NCBI GenBank assembly: GCA_051881435.1
Contig: JBJEPW010000042.1
Location: 1-64,000, forward strand
From: Fimenecus sp051881435
GTDB lineage: Bacteria > Bacillota > Clostridia > Oscillospirales > Acutalibacteraceae
DNA: 64,000 nt
Direction: 5' to 3'
The notes under the pieces are model-generated. The model made no database searches and was not told where the DNA came from. It saw only the letters and a list, made by a program, of their open reading frames with translations. Positions 1 through 9,511 of the stretch are shown in pieces. The translations under genes were made by a program, and so were the position numbers. Numbering within the stretch: the first letter of the stretch is position 1; each line of letters begins with the position of its first letter.

Positions 1-15
1 AAATACGCCGTAATA

Positions 16-1083
16 TCAAATTTTCGGCATATTGGGTTCGACTTCCCTCACCTTAACCGTAAAGGTACTTCCCTTTTGCGGCCGGGATTTCACATCTATT
101 GTACTGCCCGTTATGTCGGCGGCGGTTTTCACAAGAGCCAGCCCCAATCCGTTACCCTGTGATTTCCGTGAGGTATCCCCCTGATAGAATTTTTCAAAAA
201 TATGCTTTTTGACTTCTTCCGTCATACCTATGCCGTCATCGTAAATTTCAACTGTAATATAATCCTTTGAAGAATTATCAAGCCTTATACCGATTTTGCC
301 GCCGCAATCGGTAAATTTAACCGCGTTGCCCACGAGATTTATCCACATCTGATTAAAAAGGTCTTTATTCCCTACTATTTCACATTCGGGCAAATCAAGG
401 TCTAAATAAAGGTTTTTCTTTGACCATTGCTGTTCAAACATAAGCACCACACGGCGAAGCTGCTCGTCAAGGCTGAATTTTACCGGCTTTGATTTTATAT
501 TCTGTGTTTCAAGCCGCGAAAGCTTTAACACACTGTCCACAAGCCCCGAAAGCTGCCCTGTTGATTCGGTAAGCAATGAAAAATATTCGTTACGCTGCTG
601 TTCGTTTATTTTCGGGTCGCTGAGCAAGGTAACATATCCCTGAATTGTGGAAAGGGGCGCTCTGAATTCGTGAGATACATTTGAAACAAAATCCGAACGC
701 ATAACCTCGATGCTTTTCAGCTCCTCGGTCATTTTATTTATATTTTCTGCCAGAACCTTCACTTCGTCTTTAAATTTTGAATCGTCTATATGAACATCAA
801 AGTTTCCCTGTGCAATTTCATCTACCGCCGCTGAAATTGTGGTTATGGGTTTTGTTATTCTTCTGCTCCAAAAAAACGCCATACCCTGGCTTACCATAAG
901 CAAGGAAATTACAGAACAAATCACGATAAGCGAGGTGTTTTCACTTATTGTGCTGATATCAAAAAGGCTTGTACGGAAAATCAGAAACAGCAAAAACAAA
1001 AACAGCAATACAAGCATGGCAAAAACGAAAACCACCAGAAATACCATTCGTCTGTAAAGCTTATTAAAGACCTTTAACTTCAT
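16..1083 (-). CDS. Sensor histidine kinase
   Basis: Membrane histidine kinase of 355 residues that autophosphorylates and passes phosphate to the response regulator encoded just upstream. Two N-terminal membrane helices (about residues 12-36 and 50-70) bracket a very short external loop, followed by a HAMP segment (about 73-125), a HisKA dimerisation helix with the phospho-acceptor in SHEFRAPLS (about 137-145), and a HATPase domain with N box (NLVGNAVKFT), G1 (DDGIGM), F box (FEKFYQGD) and G2 (GNGLGLAL). The short loop suggests it senses something in or near the membrane rather than binding a large ligand. Its ATG overlaps the regulator stop codon (ATGA), so the two are translationally coupled. 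The signal is not predictable. Confidence 0.95.
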   Translation of the reverse strand: MKLKVFNKLYRRMVFLVVFVFAMLVLLFLFLLFLIFRTSLFDISTISENTSLIVICSVISLLMVSQGMAFFWSRRITKPITTISAAVDEIAQGNFDVHIDDSKFKDEVKVLAENINKMTEELKSIEVMRSDFVSNVSHEFRAPLSTIQGYVTLLSDPKINEQQRNEYFSLLTESTGQLSGLVDSVLKLSRLETQNIKSKPVKFSLDEQLRRVVLMFEQQWSKKNLYLDLDLPECEIVGNKDLFNQMWINLVGNAVKFTDCGGKIGIRLDNSSKDYITVEIYDDGIGMTEEVKKHIFEKFYQGDTSRKSQGNGLGLALVKTAADITGSTIDVKSRPQKGSTFTVKVREVEPNMPKI

Positions 1084-1751
1084 TTTTTAACACCCCTGTA
1101 TCCCAATCCCCTGATTGTGTTTATCTCAATGTCGGGACAGTCACGAAGTCTGTCACGCAGTCTGTTTATATGAACATCTACCGTTCGCTCCTCGGAATCG
1201 GTATCATAGCCCCAAAACTCGTCCATAAGCTGACGGCGTGTAAAGGTGCGTGAGGGGTAAGACATAAGCTTATAAAGCACAAGAAATTCCTTTTGCGGAA
1301 TTTCAACGGTTTTTCCGTCAAACTCCGCTGTATATGTGTCATAATTCAAAACTGTGCCGCCGATTGTAAGCTTTCGCTCCGTCACCATTTTTGCTCTGCG
1401 TAAAAGGGCGTTAACACGCAGTATCATTTCATTCAAATCAACGGGCTTTACCATATAATCGTCTATTCCCGCCATAAAGCCGTAACGCTTATCTTCAAAG
1501 CCCTCCTTGGCTGAAATCATAAGTATGGGCAGTTCGGGATACATTTCCCGCAGTTCCTTTGTAAGCTCATAGCCGTCCACACCGGGCATCATTATATCGG
1601 ATATTACAAGGTCAACATTTTTTTCAGCTACTATATCAAGAGCTTCTTCACCGTCCAGCGCCTGAATTGCATTGTATGAATTGGACTGCAAGGCAGAGCA
1701 ATATATACGATTAAGCTTAATATCATCTTCCACAACAAGTATATTGAACAT
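1080..1751 (-). CDS. OmpR-family response regulator
   Basis: DNA-binding partner of the adjacent kinase, about 223 residues. The receiver domain starts at FNILVVEDD and carries the phosphorylatable Asp in VISDIMMPGVDGY, the conserved Thr/Ser position (ISAKE) and the Lys in MVKPVD. The C-terminal winged helix ends with the typical DVHINRLRDRL and IRGLGYRG motifs. The open frame extends 6 codons further upstream, but AAAGGAG about 8 nt before the ATG at 1751 sets that start. A TGG-TACAAT extended -10 sequence on the minus strand at 1772-1780 could be its promoter, giving a very short leader. Regulated genes are unknown; the divergent GH30 gene is a candidate by position only. Confidence 0.95.
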   Translation of the reverse strand: MFNILVVEDDIKLNRIYCSALQSNSYNAIQALDGEEALDIVAEKNVDLVISDIMMPGVDGYELTKELREMYPELPILMISAKEGFEDKRYGFMAGIDDYMVKPVDLNEMILRVNALLRRAKMVTERKLTIGGTVLNYDTYTAEFDGKTVEIPQKEFLVLYKLMSYPSRTFTRRQLMDEFWGYDTDSEERTVDVHINRLRDRLRDCPDIEINTIRGLGYRGVKK

Positions 1752-1892
1752 CGCTTTCGCTCCTTTCAACAGTATTGTACCATATTATTTAAACTTTGTG
1801 TTAATTATATTATTTATCAACATATTTTTCTTATAATACACATTGATTTTTTCCTGCAATTATAATAGAATTAACCCAAAGGCGGGATGTTT

Positions 1893-3260
1893 ATGAAAAT
1901 CAATCTAAATAATACGGCAAAACTGCAAACCTTAAAAGGCTGGGGCACTTCCTCTTGCTGGTGGAGCCAATACTGTGCCGATGAAAAGGCGGCGGAGGAG
2001 ATTTCAGAGCTTTTATACGGCAAAAGCGGGCTCGGTCTTAACATTTACCGCTACAATGTGGGCGGCGGCACCGATTATGACAACTGCCGTGTTGATAATC
2101 CTTGGAGAAGAACTGAAAGTATGTACACCTTTGACCGTGAAAGCGGAACGGGAGAATACGATTTTTCCCGTGACAAAACAGCGGTCAATATGATGAAAAG
2201 ATGTCTTGACAAAGGAAACATTGACACGCTTATTCTTTTTTCAAACTCGCCTCACTATTCCCAAACCTCAACAGGTCAGGCTTCGGGCAGTCTTTTGTAT
2301 CATACCTGCAATCTGCCCAAAGCGAATTACCGCAAATTTGCCGATTATTTCTTAACGGTAACACAGCATTTTCTCGACGAGGGCTTTCCCGTTAAATACA
2401 TAAGCCCCATAAATGAACCTCAATGGAAATGGGGCGGCTCCTTCGTATGGCAGGAGGGTTGTCATTACGAGCCGGAAGAGCTTTCAGAAGTTTATCACAT
2501 TTTTGCGGAAGAGATTATTAAGAGAAATATGCAGGTTAAGCTCTACGGCCCCGAAAGCGGCGAAATGGGCGGTCTTACAAAGGAATATTTAGATATACTT
2601 TTAAAAGATGAAACGGTTATGCAGGTTCTCGAAGTTTTTGCATATCATTCATATCACGACGACAACAATCCGCAAAAAAGAGTTGAATTTAAAAATGATA
2701 TTGTGTCCCCTCACCCCGAACTGCGTTTTGATATGAGCGAATGGTGCGAGCTTCCCAACAAAAGTCACACCAAAGATTTTAAAGGGGCGCTGATAACTGC
2801 GAGAATTATCGGTCAGGATTTAATATACGGCGGGGCGCAAAGCTGGACCTCATGGGTGGCGGTTAATCAAATATCCGTTAAAGAGGACGGTTTTGACTAT
2901 TCCGACGGTTTACTCACCGCAAACGATGATTTCAGCGAGTGGCACATTGCCATGCGTTATTACGGATTTGCTCATTTTGCAAAGTTTATTCCCGTGGGCT
3001 CCGTTTGCCTTGACAACGGCTTTTTCCCTGATGAAAGCAACGATTTTAATGCTTTCAGCTTTTTAACTCCCGATAATACTACCGTTACCGTAATTGTGAA
3101 CGAGGGAAAAGGAAGAGAAATCGAGCTTGACGGAAACTTTGAGAGTATGACAATTACATCATCAAACAGCGAAAGTCAGTTAAAAGAAATTTATAACGGC
3201 GATTACAAAAGCAAAATCACCGTTCCCGAAAACAGTATTTTAACAGTATGTGCAAAATAA
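1893..3260 (+). CDS. Glycoside hydrolase family 30 enzyme
   Basis: Retaining glycosidase of the GH30 type (O-glycosyl hydrolase, 455 residues). The N-terminal LKGWGTSSCWW and YRYNVGGG motifs are typical. The acid/base Glu lies in SPINEPQWKWGG (about residue 175) and the nucleophile Glu in RFDMSEWCEL (about residue 283), on a (beta/alpha)8 barrel with a C-terminal beta domain. No signal peptide is seen, so it probably acts in the cytoplasm on an imported oligosaccharide. GH30 includes beta-1,6-galactanases, xylanases, glucosylceramidases and fucosidases, and the substrate cannot be fixed here. The GPH-type sugar symporter about 1.2 kb downstream is a plausible partner. Two ATGs are possible; the second (1893) is better spaced from GGCGGG. 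Confidence 0.88.
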   Translation: MKINLNNTAKLQTLKGWGTSSCWWSQYCADEKAAEEISELLYGKSGLGLNIYRYNVGGGTDYDNCRVDNPWRRTESMYTFDRESGTGEYDFSRDKTAVNMMKRCLDKGNIDTLILFSNSPHYSQTSTGQASGSLLYHTCNLPKANYRKFADYFLTVTQHFLDEGFPVKYISPINEPQWKWGGSFVWQEGCHYEPEELSEVYHIFAEEIIKRNMQVKLYGPESGEMGGLTKEYLDILLKDETVMQVLEVFAYHSYHDDNNPQKRVEFKNDIVSPHPELRFDMSEWCELPNKSHTKDFKGALITARIIGQDLIYGGAQSWTSWVAVNQISVKEDGFDYSDGLLTANDDFSEWHIAMRYYGFAHFAKFIPVGSVCLDNGFFPDESNDFNAFSFLTPDNTTVTVIVNEGKGREIELDGNFESMTITSSNSESQLKEIYNGDYKSKITVPENSILTVCAK

Positions 3261-3267
3261 GATGAAG

Positions 3268-3298
3268 GGCGTGTCCGATAAAATCGGACACGCCTTTT
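3268..3298 (+). terminator. Intrinsic terminator after the GH30 gene
   Basis: A 12-bp stem (GGCGTGTCCGAT with its complement) closed by a short A loop and followed by TTTTTA. It sits between the convergent GH30 and asparaginase genes; the T-run serves the plus strand. Confidence 0.85.
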
Positions 3299-4257
3299 TA
3301 ATTTATCAAATCTTTTTCCATGAGTTCTTTTACTTTTTCGGGGTTATTGGTTTGAGCCAGGCACCACATAAGCTTTATGAGAGTGTGTTCGGCTGTCATA
3401 TCCCCCGACTGTGCAAGACAGAGCTCCTTTGCCGCTCTGCCCACCTTATAGATATCAAGGCTTGTGCCGTCGAAAACGCACTGTGTTGCTATTACCACAA
3501 TTTTCCCGTTTCCAATAAGTTCTTTCACCGTGTCAAGGTACAAATCGGGGATACCCCCTGCGCCGTAGCTCGAAATCACAATGCCGTCACAGCATTTCCC
3601 CGTATTTTTGATAATCTCGCGGGACATTCCCGGAGTTAAAGTTACAAGGGCAACATTGCTGTTCAGCGAAGTGTAAAACCTTGTGTTTTCATACTTCGGC
3701 GGCTCTGAAATCGGCTCAATTTCACCGTTTTCGATTTTTGCAAGATACGGATAATTGACACTTTGAAAAGCATCAAAGCCCTTTGTTCTCATTTTCTTTG
3801 CACAAACGCCCGAAATCGCATATCCGCCGAACACAACAGACACACCGCCGTATTGTGATAAAGCAAAGGCTATACTGTCCTCTAAATTCTTGCGCGCGTC
3901 CGTATTTTCAGCGTCAATAGGCTTTTGAGAGCCTGTTATTACTATGGGCTTTTTTGAGTTTTGTATGAGATATGAGAGTGCGGCGGCTGTATATGACAAG
4001 GTATCTGTTCCGTGGGTAATCACAAAGCCGTCGTAATTATCGTAATTTGTTCTTATGCACTCCCCGATTTTGAGCCAATGAGAGGGCGCAATATTTGTGC
4101 TGTCGATTTTTATAAGTTCAACACAGTCAACACTGCAATTTTCATTAACGGATACATACGAGAGCATTTCCGCAGGTGAAATTAATGGTTCAAGCCCCTC
4201 TCCGTTTTCCCGTGATGCAATTGTGCCGCCTGTTGCAATCAAAAACAATTTTTTCAT
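3298..4257 (-). CDS. ansA: Type I L-asparaginase
   Basis: Hydrolyses L-asparagine to aspartate and ammonia; 319 residues, normal for the bacterial family. The first catalytic Thr lies in ATGGTIAS near the N-terminus and the second motif is THGTDTLSYTA (about residue 86). SQKPIDAENTDARKN and GAGGIPD are also family-typical. No signal peptide is visible, which fits the cytosolic type I enzyme rather than the secreted high-affinity type II enzyme. It stands alone, convergent with the GH30 gene, with a weak GGTGAT ribosome binding site. The symbol reflects family membership; specificity for Asn over Gln is not tested. Confidence 0.9.
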   Translation of the reverse strand: MKKLFLIATGGTIASRENGEGLEPLISPAEMLSYVSVNENCSVDCVELIKIDSTNIAPSHWLKIGECIRTNYDNYDGFVITHGTDTLSYTAAALSYLIQNSKKPIVITGSQKPIDAENTDARKNLEDSIAFALSQYGGVSVVFGGYAISGVCAKKMRTKGFDAFQSVNYPYLAKIENGEIEPISEPPKYENTRFYTSLNSNVALVTLTPGMSREIIKNTGKCCDGIVISSYGAGGIPDLYLDTVKELIGNGKIVVIATQCVFDGTSLDIYKVGRAAKELCLAQSGDMTAEHTLIKLMWCLAQTNNPEKVKELMEKDLIN

Positions 4258-4430
4258 ATGATCACCGCACAGTTTTTCTTGATTACATTATTATATCAAA
4301 TACTCGGTGAAATATAAAGGGAATTTCAAAATTACATCTTAATAAAATTATTGTTTTTGGTTGAACGGGGTATTCAAGTATGATATAATAAACAGGATTG
4401 GAGTCAAAACTCTCCATAGGAGGTATTATT

Positions 4431-6131
4431 TTGGAAAAAGAAAAGCAGACTTTGATATCAAAAGCGAAGGACGGTTTGGGCAAATTCAAATCCCATTGGA
4501 AAACTCCCCCTCAAGGATATCAGGTTTCTTACAAGGAATTTGCTACTTTCGCACTCGGTTTGGGCGGTTCGAACTTTTTGTATGTTCTGACGCTCTACAC
4601 AACGCTTGCAACAAGCGTGCATCTGATGATTTCCTATTTCAAGCTCTCCACGGGACTTGCTTGGATATTCAGCATTGCGGCGGCGGTGATTGCAATTATC
4701 CGCTCCCCCATTCTTTCAATGATGATTGACAACTCCAACGGTAAAAGCGGTAAATTTAAGCCCTTTTTAATTTGGTCGGCTGTGGGTGCGGCGGTAAGCT
4801 TTACCATCGTTCCCTATATACCTGCATCTTGGGTAAATATAAATCTTTTCAGTATGCCTCTCCCCGCAATACCCATTGTTGGTATGAACGAGGCATCAAC
4901 GATTGACTTTAACTTAGGCATTGTACTTGCATTTATACTTGTTCAAGTCGGTCAGTTCTTTATTACGCTTCTGAACCAATGTCTTTCAGGTATTGAGCAG
5001 ACGATTTCAAGCGTTGCACAGGAGCGTGCAAATATCGGTTCCTTAAAGGGCTTGGTATCGGGTATTCCAAGCTCAATTATCAACATTATCCTCCCCATTC
5101 TTGCAGGTACTTTATTTGCCGCTAAGGGCGGTTGGAATGCTGTGGAGATGTACCGTCTTATCTTCCCCATCTGCGGCATCGGCGGTGTTTTGCTTGTAAG
5201 CGTTTTAATCAAAGGCGTTGAAGAGAGAGTTGTTGTTAACCAAAAATATGTTGCTAAGGTCAGCTTCTTAGAGGGTATGAAGCTCCTTTCCAAAAACAAA
5301 TATTTCTGGATTATCACATTGTTCAACACATTTTGCGGTATCCGCGGTCTTTCCAACATCACAACCTGGATTACGCAGTACAGCTTTACTTCCGACTTTG
5401 CAAAAACAATCGTAGGTCTTTACTGCTCAACGCTTTTAATGAACGCAATTGCGATTGCACAGATTGTCGGTCCTATTTCCATAAAGAAGCTGGGCAAACG
5501 GGGCGTAATGCTCGTTTCCTGCGTAGGCTATGTTATCGCGTTGGCATTGCAGTTGATTTTCCACAAGAACGCTGTTGTTATTTTGGTAGTTTCATTCTTC
5601 CAGCAGTTCTTCGGCGGTTTCTATTTTGTTTCCGGTATTATGACCTCGGACATTATGGACGACATCCAAATGAAAACCGGCAAGCGTTTAGAGGGCTTCT
5701 GGCAAAACTATATGACGATTGTGACAACGGCTATTGGCGTTTTCACAGGCTTCTTAACGCCCGTATTCCTCTCTTTCGCTGGGGTAGGCTTCTCAGACGA
5801 TATTTCTCTTGCTTTGAGCAATACAGAGCTTCGCAACAATATTTTCTTCTATCAGTCTTTATTGGCAATCATAGGTGCCGTTATCGTTGCAGTTCCCTTC
5901 TTCTTCTATGATTTGAATGAAAAGAAGCACGCAAACATTGTTCGTGTACTGCGTATCCGTGCGGCAACCGACAACTACGATGACGGCCGTTTACAGCCCG
6001 AGGACATTACATATATCCGTGAAATTGTGGATTTTGCAAAGGAAACAAATGAACCAATGGTTACAGAAGAACTTGCAAAATACGATTGCATTGACAGCAT
6101 TTTAGCACAAGAGGAAATTCAGGCGAACTGA
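4431..6131 (+). CDS. GPH-family glycoside/sugar:cation symporter
   Basis: Major facilitator superfamily transporter, 566 residues with about 12 hydrophobic segments. Features such as DNSNGKSGKFKPFLIW after an early helix pair match the glycoside-pentoside-hexuronide (MelB/XylP) group, which imports sugars with Na+ or H+. The C-terminal hydrophilic tail of about 60 residues is longer than usual and looks cytosolic. The frame is open from 4398, but ATAGGAGG lies 7 nt before the TTG at 4431, making TTG the likely start. By context it may import the substrate of the upstream GH30 glycosidase; this is inference. Confidence 0.87.
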   Translation: MEKEKQTLISKAKDGLGKFKSHWKTPPQGYQVSYKEFATFALGLGGSNFLYVLTLYTTLATSVHLMISYFKLSTGLAWIFSIAAAVIAIIRSPILSMMIDNSNGKSGKFKPFLIWSAVGAAVSFTIVPYIPASWVNINLFSMPLPAIPIVGMNEASTIDFNLGIVLAFILVQVGQFFITLLNQCLSGIEQTISSVAQERANIGSLKGLVSGIPSSIINIILPILAGTLFAAKGGWNAVEMYRLIFPICGIGGVLLVSVLIKGVEERVVVNQKYVAKVSFLEGMKLLSKNKYFWIITLFNTFCGIRGLSNITTWITQYSFTSDFAKTIVGLYCSTLLMNAIAIAQIVGPISIKKLGKRGVMLVSCVGYVIALALQLIFHKNAVVILVVSFFQQFFGGFYFVSGIMTSDIMDDIQMKTGKRLEGFWQNYMTIVTTAIGVFTGFLTPVFLSFAGVGFSDDISLALSNTELRNNIFFYQSLLAIIGAVIVAVPFFFYDLNEKKHANIVRVLRIRAATDNYDDGRLQPEDITYIREIVDFAKETNEPMVTEELAKYDCIDSILAQEEIQAN

Positions 6132-6146
6132 ATATAGATACATAAA

Positions 6147-6196
6147 GCAACACCCGCAACTTATGCCGAGCGCTGACATAAGCTGCGGGTGTTTTA
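6147..6196. terminator. Bidirectional terminator
   Basis: Long hairpin with arms AACACCCGCA-CTTATG and CATAAG-TGCGGGTGTT and a short loop, lying between the convergent symporter and GNAT genes. A T-rich run follows on the plus strand. Confidence 0.8.
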
Positions 6197-6201
6197 TTGC
6201 T

Positions 6202-6972
6202 TTACTTATTCAGTTTATCCACAAAAGCATTGTCTCTTGCTGTTAATTGCACCCACGCAGGACGGAAACCGCATTTTAATGCATTTCGCACAGATTTGAT
6301 ATTCGACCATGCTGCACAATAGAAAGGTACTTTGTCCATAGCCAGAATTTCTAGCGCCAAGCGGCTGGTTATTGCAGCAGCGACACCCTGTTTTCTGTAC
6401 TTCGGCAAAACATCTACGCCGATTTGGTACATTGTTTCGCAATCGGCAGACGCACCGGCAAGACCTATAAGCTTGCCGTTATCGTAAGCACCGACACAAA
6501 TCACATCTAACTCTTTTTTATCCTTTCGCAGGGCGTTATCCCATTTTCCGCGGTAATATTTTGCAAAGTCATTCGGATACAATACTCGCAATTCATACGC
6601 ACAGGGCAATTCTTTCAACTGCGTGACATCAGGCAGAAAATACTCTGCCATAAAGCAAACCTTATAGTCAAACTTTGCTAATTTTTCATTGAGTGCGATA
6701 ATATTCGGAGACTCAAAGCAATGCTCCACGGGATATTTATTTATGTAGGCTCGCACCGTACTTTTCTGTCGCTCGCTTGTCTGTGCCACGATATTGTTGC
6801 CGTAAGAAACTAAATCACATTCCAATGGTAAGGGCACATAAGTGCGGGCTTTTTCGTTTTTTGCGGAAATTACTATTTTATTCTTATCCGATAAAAAATC
6901 TTCGGGCTTACAGTTGCAGTCATACGCCGACTGCTGTAAGGCAATTTGTAGAATTTGTTGATTGGTAAACAT
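6202..6972 (-). CDS. GNAT-family N-acetyltransferase
   Basis: 256-residue acyl-CoA-dependent acetyltransferase. The C-terminal half carries the acetyl-CoA pyrophosphate-binding motif in VLPKYRKQGVAAAITSR (about 190-206), followed by the terminal strand in FYCAAWSNIKSVRNALKCGFRPAW. The N-terminal half (about 1-120) is not a standard GNAT core and may contribute substrate binding. TAGGAG precedes the ATG at good spacing. It is a single gene between a terminator and a 300-bp repeat field. The substrate is unknown. Confidence 0.85.
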   Translation of the reverse strand: MFTNQQILQIALQQSAYDCNCKPEDFLSDKNKIVISAKNEKARTYVPLPLECDLVSYGNNIVAQTSERQKSTVRAYINKYPVEHCFESPNIIALNEKLAKFDYKVCFMAEYFLPDVTQLKELPCAYELRVLYPNDFAKYYRGKWDNALRKDKKELDVICVGAYDNGKLIGLAGASADCETMYQIGVDVLPKYRKQGVAAAITSRLALEILAMDKVPFYCAAWSNIKSVRNALKCGFRPAWVQLTARDNAFVDKLNK

Positions 6973-7009
6973 AGTTAGTTTCTCCTATATGGACTGCGTA
7001 AACAGCGGG

Positions 7010-7240
7010 GGGGGAAGACGGCACCCTACAGTAAATTGGGAGTTGTCGGAACGGTTAAGACCGTTCCCTACGCACAAAATACATTTTTTAGGGTAGGGCG
7101 GGGGCTTGCTCCCGCCGTCAATTCATATCAAACCCCGCGGCGGGGGGCAAGCCGCCCGCCCTACCGTTTCGCCGTAAGTTTTTCCTTAATTTTTGTGGGA
7201 CGATGAGGGCATCGTCCCCTACGAATTTTGCAATATTTTT
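7010..7240. repeat. REP-like palindromic repeat field
   Basis: The gene-free stretch 6973-7287 holds several palindromic units with GTAGGG/CCCTAC edges. Examples are GTAGGGCGGGGGCTTGCTCC at 7085-7104 with its partner ending in GCCCGCCCTACC near 7164, and GACGATGAGGGCATCGTCCC near 7199-7219. The same family recurs at about 24.8, 31.7, 32.2-32.5, 50.5 and 53.1-53.5 kb. I see no gene in this stretch. Confidence 0.75.
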
Positions 7241-7287
7241 CAAATTCCATTATTTATTATTCATTGGAACAATTTGCGACGGGCGTA

Positions 7288-8415
7288 CTAACCTTTTATT
7301 TCCATATACATTTTTTTGATATCGTCATATGTTAGCGGAATGGGATTTTTTTGGAGCAGAGGGTGCATACTTGTTTTTGTGAGTTCTTCTATTTCATCAT
7401 CGGTTTTTACTCCGATTTGTGAAAGAGTGCACGCCATACCCATTTTCTTTTTAAGGTCGGTTATAGCGTCTGCCATTTCGTAGGCGTCTTTAAAGCCGCA
7501 GTCCTTTGCGAAACGGTGAAGCCTGCCGTTTTCCGCCTCGGCATTATATCTTGTGAAATAATCCAGCGTCATGGCGCACGCCTCGCCGTGGGGCACTCCG
7601 TAAAGATTTGTAAGTGGGAAGGAGCAGGCATGACTGCCCGTTGTTCTGGGATTGCTGAACGCAACGCCTGCAACGATAGACGCCTCTGCCATTTTTTCTC
7701 TTGCTGTCAGATTATCAGGCTCTGAATACGCCGTATAAAGCCACTCGAACACAAGCCTTGCGGCGTGGAGTGAACAGCTTTCGCACACGGGCTGATGAAG
7801 AATACTCCAAAAGCTTTCAAGGGCATGGGCGAGGACATCAAGCCCCGTAGAGGCTGTAACCTTTGGCGGAACGCTTAATGTAAGGCGTGGGTCCACAATA
7901 GCCGCCTTAGGGTACATAAGAGGATCGTTCATGGGAGTTTTAACGCCTTTTTGTATATCGGTAAGCACGGAAATATTGGTAATCTCACTGCCTGTACCTG
8001 ATGTGGTTGCTACGGCAATCATGGGGATAACCTCATTGGAATTTATAGGCTTTCCCCCTGTGTGATAACTCTCTATTACATCATCACCCTTGGCTATGGC
8101 GCAGGCGGCTTTACAGCAATCCATAGGCGAGCCGCCGCCCAATGCCACTGCGAAATCCGCATTATTTTCACGCAAAACAGCAACGCAGTTGTTTGCATTA
8201 TCGGTGGTGGGGTTCGGTCTTATGTCGCAGAATACTTCAACAATTCTGCCGCCGCAGTTTTTGATTAACTCATCGGCTGTTCCGTTATTTTTTAAGGTTT
8301 TGGAGCAGACAAGCACTCCCCTTTTAAGCCCTAAGCCGTCAATAATTCGGGGCAATTCCTTTACCTTATCCGTTCCGAAATAAATCTTTACGGGCATTGA
8401 AAATTCCCAACTCAT
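7288..8415 (-). CDS. Iron-containing alcohol dehydrogenase
   Basis: Group III NAD(P)-dependent alcohol/aldehyde oxidoreductase, 375 residues. The nucleotide-binding motif GGGSPMD (about 98-104) and ATTSGTGSE are present. Metal ligands fit an Asp and His in STGLDVLAHALES and two His in GSHACSFPLTNLYGVPHGEA. Such enzymes reduce aldehydes in fermentation (butanol, propanediol and similar); the substrate is not fixed. The ATG at 8415 has AAGGAAAG about 9 nt upstream. That places the first 50 bp of this gene inside the 3' end of the radical SAM gene, so the two are likely co-transcribed. Confidence 0.92.
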   Translation of the reverse strand: MSWEFSMPVKIYFGTDKVKELPRIIDGLGLKRGVLVCSKTLKNNGTADELIKNCGGRIVEVFCDIRPNPTTDNANNCVAVLRENNADFAVALGGGSPMDCCKAACAIAKGDDVIESYHTGGKPINSNEVIPMIAVATTSGTGSEITNISVLTDIQKGVKTPMNDPLMYPKAAIVDPRLTLSVPPKVTASTGLDVLAHALESFWSILHQPVCESCSLHAARLVFEWLYTAYSEPDNLTAREKMAEASIVAGVAFSNPRTTGSHACSFPLTNLYGVPHGEACAMTLDYFTRYNAEAENGRLHRFAKDCGFKDAYEMADAITDLKKKMGMACTLSQIGVKTDDEIEELTKTSMHPLLQKNPIPLTYDDIKKMYMEIKG

Positions 8416-9319
8416 AATTACACTTCTTTCCTTGAATTATATTTCTTTTTTCCATTTCACGGTTGATTGTGTTAAGCACCGTTTTTTTATCTCCGCTCCA
8501 ATGAGGCTCAACAAGATATTTTTTCGGTGCGTCACCTGTTATGCGGTGTATTACAATATTTTGCGGTATTCTTTCAATACAGGCGAAAAGAATTTCCATA
8601 TACTCCTCTAAGGATAAGGGCTTTACAAGTCCTTTTTTATAATCCTCATACAAATCCGTATCTTTAAGTATATGCAAAAGCTGAAGTTTTACGCCGTCCG
8701 TTCCCGAACTGACGGCAAAATCCACAGTGTTTAACACATCGGCTTTTGTTTCACCGGGCAAGCCGATAATTATATGAGTAATTACGGTTATTCCCCGTTT
8801 TTTAAGCTCCTTTACTGCATTTTCGTACACGAAATTCGGGTAGCAGCGGCGGATATACTCTGCTGTTTTTTCGTTTGCGGTTTGGAGCCCCAATTCCACC
8901 CACACAGGCTTGATTTTATTAAGTTTTTCAAGCAAATCAAGTATTTCCGTCGGCAGGCAGTCGGGGCGTGTGCCTATTGAAATTCCGACAATTTCAGGCT
9001 TTTCTATTGCCTTAATAAAAGACTTTTCGAGAAAATCCACGGGAGCATATGTATTTGTATAGCTTTGAAAATAAGCAATATATTTTTGCGCGTCCGTTTT
9101 ATTTTGTATTCGTTTTTTGGCGTTTTCAATTTGGATTTCTATGTTTTCTCCACTCTCGGCAAAATGGGAGGAGCCCTTATGACAAAAAATACAGCCTCTT
9201 GTATCCAATGTACCGTCGCGGTTAGGGCAAGAAAGCCCCAAATCAACAGAAAGCTTATACACTTTTTCGCCGAAAGTATTTTTCAAATACTCATTTAAAG
9301 AATAATATCTTCCCTGCAT
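8366..9319 (-). CDS. YhcC-like radical SAM protein (TIGR01212 type)
   Basis: Radical SAM enzyme of 317 residues resembling the E. coli YhcC group. The N-terminus MQGRYYSLNEYLKNTFGEKV leads to the cluster-binding cysteines in SCPNRDGT and GCIFC (about 30-46). Further family-typical segments are SIGTRPDC, ELGLQTAN, THIIIGLPGET and IHRITGDAP. The frame is open 14 codons further upstream, but MQGRYYS matches the family start. The biochemical reaction is not established. Its 3' end overlaps the alcohol dehydrogenase start by 50 bp. Confidence 0.88.
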   Translation of the reverse strand: MQGRYYSLNEYLKNTFGEKVYKLSVDLGLSCPNRDGTLDTRGCIFCHKGSSHFAESGENIEIQIENAKKRIQNKTDAQKYIAYFQSYTNTYAPVDFLEKSFIKAIEKPEIVGISIGTRPDCLPTEILDLLEKLNKIKPVWVELGLQTANEKTAEYIRRCYPNFVYENAVKELKKRGITVITHIIIGLPGETKADVLNTVDFAVSSGTDGVKLQLLHILKDTDLYEDYKKGLVKPLSLEEYMEILFACIERIPQNIVIHRITGDAPKKYLVEPHWSGDKKTVLNTINREMEKRNIIQGKKCNYELGIFNARKDLFRNG

Positions 9320-9474
9320 TTTATCACCGATTAAAAAAGCCTTGCATAGATTATATTGCAAACCGAATAAAAAAGCAACAAAAGTATTTTTGTGAAAAAT
9401 AAATGAAAGTTTTATATGATTTTATATTTCTACATATGCAAATATCCAAATTGAAAAAAACTTGAAAATTTTTC

Positions 9475-9503
9475 TTGACTAACGCTTTTTCAGGGTGTAA
9501 AAT
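9475..9503 (+). promoter_or_regulatory. Sigma-A promoter of the ammonium transporter gene
   Basis: TTGACT (9475-9480), a 17-nt spacer and TAAAAT (9498-9503). Transcription would start near 9510, at the foot of the leader hairpin. Confidence 0.82.
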
Positions 9504-9511
9504 TCTCACAT

